Part shown: positions 1-5,547 of the stretch, piece by piece
Numbering within the stretch: the first letter of the stretch is position 1
Layout of the letters: every line of letters begins with the position of its first letter
Assembly: GCA_038209965.1 (NCBI GenBank)
Contig: JBBQXF010000178.1
Location: 1-6,218 of the forward strand
Length of the DNA: 6,218 nt
Origin: JALONO01 sp038209965
Lineage (GTDB): Bacteria; Bacteroidota; Bacteroidia; Cytophagales; Thermoflexibacteraceae
Direction: 5' to 3'
Notes under the pieces: model-generated
What the model was told of the DNA's origin: nothing
Database searches by the model: none
What the model saw: only the letters and a program-made list of their open reading frames with translations
Position numbers and translations under genes: made by a program

Positions 1-404
1 TCGCTAGTGGCCGGATCGGTGGCCACTCCCACCAGTTCGGCCTTGCTGGCCGAGCGGGCGCGGCTCACTTCCGCCAGCCCGTATGCCCCCACAATGAGCA
101 GGAACGAAAGGGCGGCCAGTGCCTTGTTGGCCCGCCTGAAACCGACAATGGCCACGGGAATAGACAACAAAACCAGCCCAATTTTTACCAACAGCAGGGT
201 GTTCCATTCGGGAAGTTGGAAAAACATCCAGAAGCCGGTAATGAGGAACAAGGCACTGATCACTATCTCGGGGATGCGGGTCATTTTGGTCAACTTGGCC
301 AGTGACTCTTTTTGATTGGCCATCAGCAGGGCGGTTTTGCCCAAGTAAAGTAGTAAAAACAGCAGGACAACCGTGGTGTGGGTATGCAAAAGCCCAGTGT
401 ACAT
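1..404 (-). CDS. SirB2-like four-helix membrane protein, partial (runs off left edge)
   Basis: I read this frame by translating the reverse complement. It is open from an ATG at 404-402 to the window edge, giving 134 complete codons. An in-frame TAA lies six codons upstream of the ATG, so this is the earliest possible ATG start. The product is an integral membrane protein with four hydrophobic segments, at about residues 10-29, 46-62, 69-88 and 95-111. Conserved-looking features are LHTHTT near the N-terminus (His7, His9), a Lys-Ile-Gly in helix 3 and a basic GFRRANK loop. This pattern resembles the SirB2 family, whose biochemical role is poorly known. In Bacteroidota such domains can precede a cytochrome c domain. 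The sequence after residue 115 turns hydrophilic (SRARSASKAEL), like a linker, but the rest is outside the window, so a haem domain is inference only. It lies 80 bp downstream of the RIC-like gene on the same strand and may be co-transcribed. Membrane nature is secure; family assignment is moderate. Confidence 0.6.
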   Translation of the reverse strand, partial: MYTGLLHTHTTVVLLFLLLYLGKTALLMANQKESLAKLTKMTRIPEIVISALFLITGFWMFFQLPEWNTLLLVKIGLVLLSIPVAIVGFRRANKALAALSFLLIVGAYGLAEVSRARSASKAELVGVATDPATS

Positions 405-484
405 ATTGAGGGGGATCAGTTAAAAAATTCTTCTTTATGAAATGGGTTTCGGAGCGCAATTGTTTGGCCCAAAACCAACTTTAT

Positions 485-1243
485 TCAATTGAGCCGGATT
501 TTTTCTTGCACCATCTTTTTTACCTTGGCCTCCAAGACCGCCGCTTTGGTGAGCAGCAGGTCATCTTCAATGGCTGCGTGGACTTTCAATTCCGCTTCAA
601 AATCTTGAAGTTCGGCATACAACACCCGGAGAATCAACGGGGTGTGTATGGAAGTAGTATAATGCTTAGTAAGTTCGCGGATGCCTGCCATGTCATCGTC
701 TTCGGTGCTGTGGGCGTGGGCAAAATCTTGGATCGATAACTTTTCCATGGCAAAATAAACCTTAGACAGAGCCGCTAGGCCATATCGGGCATCGTCCAGC
801 AGGATGATGTGCCCAAAAAGCTCGGACTCTTCTTTAAAAATATGATTGATAAAATCTTCGGCAAAGAGTGGAAACGCAATCTGGAGATCGGCCACTATGT
901 CGGCGTATTGTTGGGGCACCAATTCCGGCTTGGCCCCGTCGATCAGGCTGGCCAAGTAGGGCAAACGCCGCCGAGTGAACTGGCGGTGGCTCTGGCGGAG
1001 GTACGCGATCACCATGTCCACCGGGTAGGAGGCCATCAGCGACAGTGGTGAAACACGCTCTTGCTGGCGGCGCGATTGTAGCTCGCGGGCAATCACTTGG
1101 GTGCTCAAATGGCGGCGGGCGCAGACTTTCTCCAAGGTCTCATCAGGATACTTGTAGAAATCAATGCCAAAAAAGTGTAGAATAGAACCAAAAATATAAT
1201 TTTCTTCTACTAGTTGTTGTAGATTTTTTGTCCTAAGTTCCAT
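485..1243 (-). CDS. Divergent RIC/ScdA/YtfE-type iron-sulfur cluster repair protein (hemerythrin-like)
   Basis: A 252-residue cytoplasmic protein. Residues about 1-60 resemble the ScdA_N domain: a LVEEN...FGSILHFFGIDF block followed by ETLEKVC. The rest is a hemerythrin-like helical domain. Candidate di-iron ligands are His86 (QSHRQF), His134 and Glu138 (NHIFKEES, the HxxxE signature), and His222 and Glu226 (HAAIED, a second HxxxE). The remaining ligand is unclear: the region HAHSTEDDDMAG (about 176-187) has His176 and His178, but acidic residues where an EHDxxG-type motif is usual. Characterised RIC proteins repair stress-damaged Fe-S clusters after NO or peroxide. The family's Cys-Cys pair after GIDF is missing here (FYKYPDE follows), although Cys41 remains. 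I chose the ATG at 1243. A GTG at 1285 would add 14 residues but lies only six bases beyond the msrA terminator stem, leaving no room for an independent promoter and leader. A weak TTTATTTG at 1292-1285 could be a -7 box. The superfamily is likely; function as a canonical RIC is less certain. Confidence 0.75.
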   Translation of the reverse strand: MELRTKNLQQLVEENYIFGSILHFFGIDFYKYPDETLEKVCARRHLSTQVIARELQSRRQQERVSPLSLMASYPVDMVIAYLRQSHRQFTRRRLPYLASLIDGAKPELVPQQYADIVADLQIAFPLFAEDFINHIFKEESELFGHIILLDDARYGLAALSKVYFAMEKLSIQDFAHAHSTEDDDMAGIRELTKHYTTSIHTPLILRVLYAELQDFEAELKVHAAIEDDLLLTKAAVLEAKVKKMVQEKIRLN

Positions 1244-1290
1244 TGGGCAGGCCGCAATTTGGGCGAATATACTGTATTTTGGCACAAATA

Positions 1291-1324
1291 AAAAAGCAGA
1301 CCAGCTTTGGCCAGTCTGCTTTTT
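1291..1324 (-). terminator. Intrinsic terminator of msrA, symmetric (potentially bidirectional)
   Basis: A perfect 11-bp inverted repeat: AAAAAGCAGAC at 1291-1301 and GTCTGCTTTTT at 1314-1324, separated by a 12-nt loop. The GC core (GCAGAC/GTCTGC) is flanked by A5 and T5, so an RNA from either strand ends in a stem plus U-run. On the minus strand the stem is followed by six U residues and AUU. It begins 17 bp after the msrA stop codon, the classical position for a rho-independent terminator. It separates msrA from the RIC-like gene, which lies in the same direction. Confidence 0.88.
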
Positions 1325-1340
1325 GCCCGCCGGGCGGAAC

Positions 1341-2027
1341 TTATTTTTGGGCTTTCAATTTATCCTTGAACACCTTTCTGAACTTGTCCAACTTAGGGGT
1401 GATCACAAACGAGCAATATGAGTTTTTGCTGGCATTTTGGTTGTAATAATCTTGGTGATACGCCTCCGCAGGGTAAAACGTGGTCAACGGCGCAATCTCG
1501 GTCACAATCGGGTTGGACCAAATTTGGGCCGCTGTCAGTTCTTGCTTGTACTTTTCGGCTGCAGTTTTTTGCTGCTCGCTGTGGTAATAAATGGCCGAAC
1601 GGTACTGGGGGCCTTCGTCATTGCCTTGGCGGTTGAGAGTGGTGGGGTCGTGGGTTTTCCAGAAAATCTCCAACAACTCGGCAAAGCTCACCTTGGCCGG
1701 GTCAAAAGTGATCTGGGTCACTTCAGCGTGGCCGGTGGTCTTGTCGCACACCTGCTCGTACGTGGGGTTCACAACGTGGCCGCCCGTATAGCCCGAAACC
1801 ACCTTTTCTACGCCTTCTACCCGCTGGAATACTGCCTCGACACACCAGAAACATCCTGCTCCAAAAGTTGCTACTTCCATGTTTTTGTTCTTATCGTTTT
1901 GATTGCTTTGATTAACATTTTTTGCTACATCTTTGTTCTGGATGGCTGGCTTGCCACTCTGCTGGGCACAGGAAGCCATCACGATCCCTGCCAATAAAGT
2001 AGCAAACATATATTTGAAATGATACAT
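1341..2027 (-). CDS. msrA: Peptide-methionine (S)-S-oxide reductase MsrA, lipoprotein form
   Basis: A 228-residue enzyme that reduces methionine-S-sulfoxide in proteins, here probably outside the cytoplasm. The ATG at 2027 gives a lipoprotein signal: MYHFKY, a hydrophobic stretch, then VMASC with the lipid-accepting Cys at residue 20. An upstream start at 2099 (24 extra residues) would bury this signal. Residues about 22-50 form an Asn/Gln/Lys-rich spacer. The MsrA domain then starts at MEVATFGAGCFWC, with catalytic Cys59 and a second Cys62. Other family blocks are GYTGGHVVNPTYEQVC, GHAEVTQITFDP, THDPTTLNRQGNDEGPQYRS and FYPAEAYHQDYY. NSYCSF near the C-terminus supplies a possible resolving cysteine. 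No MsrB domain is fused to it. Regeneration would require an extracytoplasmic thiol donor, which is not encoded in the window. A strong terminator follows directly. The leader is A-rich with no Shine-Dalgarno sequence, as is usual in Bacteroidota. Confidence 0.95.
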   Translation of the reverse strand: MYHFKYMFATLLAGIVMASCAQQSGKPAIQNKDVAKNVNQSNQNDKNKNMEVATFGAGCFWCVEAVFQRVEGVEKVVSGYTGGHVVNPTYEQVCDKTTGHAEVTQITFDPAKVSFAELLEIFWKTHDPTTLNRQGNDEGPQYRSAIYYHSEQQKTAAEKYKQELTAAQIWSNPIVTEIAPLTTFYPAEAYHQDYYNQNASKNSYCSFVITPKLDKFRKVFKDKLKAQK

Positions 2028-2029
2028 AT

Positions 2030-2045
2030 TTTTTGGGTTTTTGGG
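2030..2045. repeat. Tandem 8-bp repeat TTTTTGGG next to the msrA start codon
   Basis: Two exact head-to-tail copies of TTTTTGGG (2030-2037 and 2038-2045) lie just upstream of the msrA ATG on the minus strand. In the msrA mRNA they read as CCCAAAAA units, giving an A-rich, unstructured leader. This is consistent with Shine-Dalgarno-independent initiation. A third GGG follows at 2050-2052, but there is no fourth, so I do not call a G-quadruplex. It may be simple slippage. Confidence 0.5.
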
Positions 2046-2091
2046 TTGAGGGACTCGCCGCTGCAATGCGCTTTGTCCACAAAAATCAAAA

Positions 2092-2101
2092 CGGATCAAT
2101 C
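2092..2101. repeat. Direct repeat CGGATCAATC, copy 1 (msrA side)
   Basis: The exact decamer CGGATCAATC occurs here and again at 2305-2314, in the same orientation, within one intergenic region. A chance duplicate of ten bases in about 400 bp is uncommon but not excluded. This copy lies about 65-75 bp upstream of the msrA start codon and could be a shared regulator site. Confidence 0.4.
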
Positions 2102-2105
2102 GCGC

Positions 2106-2136
2106 TAACGGTTTACCCGTTAAGATTTTTTAACGG
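2106..2136. promoter_or_regulatory. Three alternating TAACGG half-sites (operator or alternative hairpins)
   Basis: TAACGG at 2106-2111 is followed by CCGTTA at 2117-2122, which extends to CCGTTAA (2117-2123), and then by TTAACGG at 2130-2136. The middle element can pair with either neighbour: a 6-bp stem with a 5-nt loop, or a 7-bp stem with a 6-nt loop. The two structures exclude each other. The array lies 79-109 bp upstream of the msrA start. It could be an operator for a dimeric regulator or, if transcribed, alternative RNA hairpins. The pairing is directly visible; the function is inference. Confidence 0.35.
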
Positions 2137-2299
2137 CCAGAGCTGGCCTGCCCGTGTCCCAAAGCTGGCGCGCGATCCGGCACCTACCTCCGAAAAGTTG
2201 TTCCCCCGATTTTCAATTGGCCGGTCTCCTACCCCACTCCGACCATTACGAGGCATCCAATTCGCGATCGGTAGCATACCCGGCCCTAACTAAAAAGAG

Positions 2300-2314
2300 T
2301 TGATCGGATCAATC
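2300..2314. promoter_or_regulatory. Palindrome TTGATC-G-GATCAA with direct repeat CGGATCAATC, copy 2
   Basis: TTGATCGGATCAA (2300-2312) is a perfect 13-base palindrome around a central G. It overlaps the second copy of CGGATCAATC (2305-2314). A further TTGATT at 2322-2327 faces AATCA at 2311-2315. This cluster of TTGAT/ATCAA half-sites about 105-130 bp upstream of the esterase start looks like a binding site for a dimeric transcription factor. No regulator gene is visible in the window, so the partner is unknown. Confidence 0.35.
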
Positions 2315-2393
2315 AGGCTGGTTGATTTTATAGTTGCCTCAAACCAATTTTAGCCCAACCGATTAAAAGTAGCCACTTTTTAATGCTGATCAC

Positions 2394-2401
2394 CTATATT
2401 T
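2394..2401 (+). promoter_or_regulatory. Probable -7 element (TATATTTA) of the esterase promoter
   Basis: TATATTTA matches seven of eight positions of the Bacteroidota primary-sigma -7 consensus TAnnTTTG. It would place transcription start near 2408 and leave a short leader of about 23 nt before the ATG at 2431. No good TTTG -33 element is present at the expected spacing, so this is a weak call resting on position and the -7 match. Confidence 0.3.
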
Positions 2402-2430
2402 AGGCATTGTTTTTCTAAAAGCACTCATTT

Positions 2431-4185
2431 ATGCATCCCAAAACCTACCTCCGATTATTGGTTTGGTTGGCTTGTTGGTTGGCCCTCCCAGCCTTGGCCC
2501 AAAAAACCAGCCTCAAATTCTCCATCACTTACCAGCCGAGCCAACTGGCCAGCCCGGCTGCGGAGGGCAAGCCCCACTTCGACGGGCGGCTGATCCTGTT
2601 ATTGTCCACCAAAGAAACCCCGGAGCCACGTTTTATGCTCAAGGATGGGCATGACACGCAGTTGGCTTTCGGGATTGATGTCGAAAACTGGAAACCTGGC
2701 CAAGCCGCCACCGTGGATGGCAAAGTATTCGGCTATCCGATCAAAAGTTTGGCCGAAGTGCCCAGTGGCGACTACTACGTGCAAGCCGTGCTGCACGTCT
2801 ATGCCACGTTCAACCTCGCCACCGGCCACACCGTGAAACTGCCGATGGAGCGGGGCGCCGGCCAACAGTGGAACGCCGAGCCGGGCAACTTGTACAGCAC
2901 AACCAAAAAAGTGCGCATCGATCCGGCCAAGGGCGGCACCATCACCATTGAGCTGGACAAACTCATCCCGCCGATTGAGGCGCCCAAAGACACAAAATTT
3001 ATCAAGCACATCAAGATCAGGAGCGAAAAACTTTCCAAGTTTTGGGGGCGCGACATGTATTTGGGCGCGCATATTTTGGTGCCCGACGGTTTCGATGAGC
3101 ACCCCGAGGCCCGGTATCCCCTTTGTCTGTTTCACGGCCACTTCCCGGCCGACTTCGACGGCTTCCGGGTCGAGCCGCCCGATCCCAACCTCAAGCCTGA
3201 CTACATCGAGCGGTTTAAGCTAAGTGGGTATAACCAAATTGTTCAGCAAGAAGCCCATAGTTTTTACAAAAAATGGACCAGTAGCAATTTTCCCCGCTTT
3301 TTGGTGGTGGAAATCCAGCACGCCACTCCTTATTATGACGATTCCTACGCCGTGAACTCGGCCAGCCAAGGACCGTACGGCGACGCCATTATGTATGAGT
3401 TGTTGCCCGAGATCGAGAAACGTTTTCGGGGCATTGGCCAAGGTTGGGCCAGGTTTACCTACGGCGGCTCCACTGGCGGCTGGGAAGCCCTGGCCGTCCA
3501 AGTATTTTATCCCGATGAGTTCAACGGTTGTTTTGCGGCCTGTCCTGATCCGATCGACTTCCGGGCCTACACCCTGATTGACATTTACAAGGACAAGAAC
3601 GCCTATTTTTACGACAGTCAGTTCAAAAAGCTGGCCCGGCCCGGTCATCGCAACTACTTGGGCCAAGTGGATGCCACCGCCGAACAGATGAACCACCGCG
3701 AGCTGGTGCTGGGCACCAAGAGCCGATCGGGCCAACAGTTTGACATTTGGGAGGCCGTCTATTCGCCACAGGGCAAGGACGGCTACCCCGAGCGGATTTT
3801 TGACAAATTGACCGGCGAACTAAACCCCAGCGTGGCCAATTACTGGCGCGAAAACTACGATCTCCGCCACATCATGCAGCGCGACTGGGCCAAGCTTGGG
3901 CCCAAATTGGAAGGTAAACTGCACATTTATTGCGGCGATATGGACAATTATTACCTCAATAATGCGGTTTATCTGACCGAGGAGTTCTTGGAAAAGACCC
4001 AAAGCCCCTACTACAATGGCGAAGTAAAGTACGGCGACCGGGCCGAGCACTGCTGGAACGGCGACCCGATGAACCCCAACTACATCAGCCGGTTGCGCTA
4101 CAACACCATGTACGTCCAGAAAATCATGGAGCGCATTGAGCGGGCCGCTCCCGCTGGGGCCGACCTGCAGAGCTGGCGCTATTGA
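2431..4185 (+). CDS. Secreted alpha/beta-hydrolase, putative esterase of unknown substrate
   Basis: A 584-residue exported protein. It has a signal peptide at residues 1-23 (basic start, hydrophobic core, cleavage after ALA and before Gln24). A beta-rich N-terminal region follows to about 185, then an alpha/beta-hydrolase domain at about 190-570 of the putative-esterase (esterase D / enterochelin-esterase-like) kind. The nucleophile elbow is YGGSTGGWEA with Ser347. HGHF at 235-238 is a likely oxyanion-hole loop. The acid is probably Asp503 or Asp505 in CGDMDNYYLN, and the base is His540 in EHCWNG. The family hydrolyses ester or thioester bonds, but I cannot infer the substrate. The start is the first ATG, matches the signal peptide, and lacks a Shine-Dalgarno sequence. 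The gene stands alone. Its stop is 21 bp from that of the convergent phosphatase gene, with no clear terminator hairpin between. Codon use (GCC, TTG) matches its neighbours, so there is no sign of recent transfer. Confidence 0.85.
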   Translation: MHPKTYLRLLVWLACWLALPALAQKTSLKFSITYQPSQLASPAAEGKPHFDGRLILLLSTKETPEPRFMLKDGHDTQLAFGIDVENWKPGQAATVDGKVFGYPIKSLAEVPSGDYYVQAVLHVYATFNLATGHTVKLPMERGAGQQWNAEPGNLYSTTKKVRIDPAKGGTITIELDKLIPPIEAPKDTKFIKHIKIRSEKLSKFWGRDMYLGAHILVPDGFDEHPEARYPLCLFHGHFPADFDGFRVEPPDPNLKPDYIERFKLSGYNQIVQQEAHSFYKKWTSSNFPRFLVVEIQHATPYYDDSYAVNSASQGPYGDAIMYELLPEIEKRFRGIGQGWARFTYGGSTGGWEALAVQVFYPDEFNGCFAACPDPIDFRAYTLIDIYKDKNAYFYDSQFKKLARPGHRNYLGQVDATAEQMNHRELVLGTKSRSGQQFDIWEAVYSPQGKDGYPERIFDKLTGELNPSVANYWRENYDLRHIMQRDWAKLGPKLEGKLHIYCGDMDNYYLNNAVYLTEEFLEKTQSPYYNGEVKYGDRAEHCWNGDPMNPNYISRLRYNTMYVQKIMERIERAAPAGADLQSWRY

Positions 4186-4206
4186 TCTCCGGCCACGGCA
4201 CTGGGC

Positions 4207-5547
4207 CTATTCCAATTCCGTGGCCTTTATTTCCTTGTCCCACAGTAACTTGCCCTCGCGGCTCATCAAACTGATCTTGAGCTTGCGTTCCTTGCGCGGG
4301 CCCGTAATTTCCATAAGGGCAAAGTTGTGTTCCTGCACCAGCGTGTTGGGCACGCGCAGGGTATTGGGTTCGTTGTTGGCCGACAAGGACACACCCGAGG
4401 TAAGTGGGGAGCAAGTAAAGTCATAGAGGGGGTAAAGGCCTGGCCGCTCTTGCAGCTTGGTCAGTTCGGTGTGGTGGCGATCGCCGCTTAGGAACATCAC
4501 CCGCTTAATGCCCGCCGCCCGGATGAGCCGGATCAGCTCGGCCCGTTCCTCGGCATAGGTGGAATAATTTTCATACACTACTGCCGGGTTGAGGACCTGG
4601 CAACCAATAACGACAAATTTAAAAGCGGCATCGCTGGCGGCCAGCGCATTGATCAGCCAGTCCAACTGGGCCTTGCCGAGCATTTGGCGGGGCTGGGCGT
4701 GGTTTTCGTTGGCGGTGCGGAAATAGCGGTCATCGAGCAGGAAAAACTCCGCATCACTCCATTTGAACGATCCACTGATGCCCTTGCCCCCCGTATTTGC
4801 TCCGTATTGCTGGTTGCCCCAAAACAGTCGGAACGCTTCGGTGGTCACTTCTTTCAGCCCATAGCTGCCGTCCGAATCATTGGGGCCAAACTCATGATCG
4901 TCCCAAATGGCATATTGGTGCACCGAACCAAGCAGCGGCTGAAGTTCCTTGGTGGATCGGGTATGGGTGTGGCGGTACATAATGCCGGTGCGAGAGTCAA
5001 AATCTCCTTCGCGAAGATAAAGGTTATCGCCCCCCCAGAGCATAAAATCGGGCTTTTGCTGGTAGATGGAATTAAATATCACATAGTCACTCCCATAAGA
5101 ACGGCCAGGTCGGTCAAACGGTTGATCATTGATGTAAGTGCAAGAGCCAAAAGCAAAGCGCACCGGCGGGGGATCGGTGCGGTATTCCCACAGAACTTGG
5201 CTCTGGAATTCCAGCGGATAATCGCGGGGCACTTTTTTATTGTTAATGAAAAGTTCATAGTTGTAACGAACACCGGGGGCCAATTGATCGGCAATCAGGC
5301 GGGCCGTGAAGGCCTCGGTTTTATTGGTATTATAATTGTCAGTTCTAAATCGGGTTTTGGGTTGCTGTTTATCCCAGTATTCAAAGTGCACAGCAGCAGG
5401 GGCGGTGGTCTGTACCCAGAGCAGCGCTTCCCGCTTGGCCGAGTAGCCGACCATTGGGCCAGATTGCAGCAAATTGGCCTGTGCCATGGTCAGTTGGGTA
5501 CTGATGACCCCAAAAAGCAAACAATAATACCGTAATAATTTCATCAT
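4207..5547 (-). CDS. Secreted PhoD-like metallophosphatase / phosphodiesterase
   Basis: A 446-residue exported protein of the PhoD (alkaline phosphatase D-like) metallophosphoesterase family. The signal peptide is at residues 1-22, with cleavage after TMA or after AQA two residues later. An Ig-like N-terminal domain follows at about 25-125. The catalytic domain shows FAFGSC (131-136, Cys136 a likely metal ligand as in PhoD), WGGDNLYLRE (171-180, metal-binding Asp174), WDDHEFGPND (215-224), LDDRYFR (271-277) and LSGDRHHTEL (353-362). PhoD enzymes use metal ions to cleave phosphate mono- or diesters, typically in phosphate scavenging. Two small departures from textbook PhoD are GDN for GDY and GDRHH for GDVH. 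They fit a PhoD-like subgroup rather than loss of activity. Adjacent ATGs at 5547 and 5544 both serve as starts; the first is used here. The gene is convergent with the esterase. A perfect TAnnTTTG motif lies upstream. No Pho box was recognised. Confidence 0.9.
   Translation of the reverse strand: MMKLLRYYCLLFGVISTQLTMAQANLLQSGPMVGYSAKREALLWVQTTAPAAVHFEYWDKQQPKTRFRTDNYNTNKTEAFTARLIADQLAPGVRYNYELFINNKKVPRDYPLEFQSQVLWEYRTDPPPVRFAFGSCTYINDQPFDRPGRSYGSDYVIFNSIYQQKPDFMLWGGDNLYLREGDFDSRTGIMYRHTHTRSTKELQPLLGSVHQYAIWDDHEFGPNDSDGSYGLKEVTTEAFRLFWGNQQYGANTGGKGISGSFKWSDAEFFLLDDRYFRTANENHAQPRQMLGKAQLDWLINALAASDAAFKFVVIGCQVLNPAVVYENYSTYAEERAELIRLIRAAGIKRVMFLSGDRHHTELTKLQERPGLYPLYDFTCSPLTSGVSLSANNEPNTLRVPNTLVQEHNFALMEITGPRKERKLKISLMSREGKLLWDKEIKATELE

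Larger units (their letters stand above)
2028..2430. other. 403-bp divergent intergenic region between msrA and the esterase gene
   Basis: I find no convincing gene here. An open frame at 2033-2293 (plus) encodes 86 residues with no recognisable domain, rich in Pro and Arg, and I treat it as chance. From left to right the region holds the tandem TTTTTGGG next to msrA, the decamer CGGATCAATC (2092-2101), three alternating TAACGG half-sites (2106-2136), a small hairpin GGCCAG-AG-CTGGCC (2135-2148), a GC-richer unassigned block (about 2149-2290), a TTGATC-centred palindrome overlapping a second CGGATCAATC (2300-2314), and an AT-rich stretch with a likely promoter (about 2320-2430). Both flanking genes encode exported proteins and are transcribed away from it. 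Confidence 0.6.

Noticed and set aside
7..315. A 102-codon plus-strand frame at the left edge
   Set aside because: It is antisense to the SirB2-like gene and has no recognisable domain.
4..459. A 151-codon minus-strand frame over the left edge
   Set aside because: The translation is low in hydrophobic structure, with many Gly, Gln and Pro and no motif. The neighbouring frame on the same strand gives a coherent four-helix membrane protein.
1325..1335. GCCCG-C-CGGGC inverted repeat after msrA as a second terminator
   Set aside because: The loop would be a single base, and the stronger hairpin at 1291-1324 already explains termination.
2030..2052. Possible G-quadruplex upstream of msrA
   Set aside because: Only three GGG runs are present (2035-2037, 2043-2045 and 2050-2052); a standard quadruplex needs four.
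2028..2099. 24-residue N-terminal extension of MsrA
   Set aside because: It would place a charged, non-signal-like stretch ahead of a textbook lipoprotein signal peptide, so the ATG at 2027 is preferred.
2033..2293. An 86-codon plus-strand frame in the intergenic region
   Set aside because: Its composition (Pro, Arg and Ser rich) matches no family. It runs across operator-like repeats and starts inside the tandem TTTTTGGG next to msrA.
2599..3141. A 180-codon minus-strand frame inside the esterase gene
   Set aside because: It is the complement of a well-supported secreted hydrolase and has no start context or motif of its own.
4684..5535. A 283-codon open frame on the plus strand opposite the PhoD-like gene
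   Set aside because: It is exactly antisense to a gene with clear PhoD motifs and a signal peptide. Its translation shows no domain, and long antisense frames are expected from the GCC/TTG-biased codon use.
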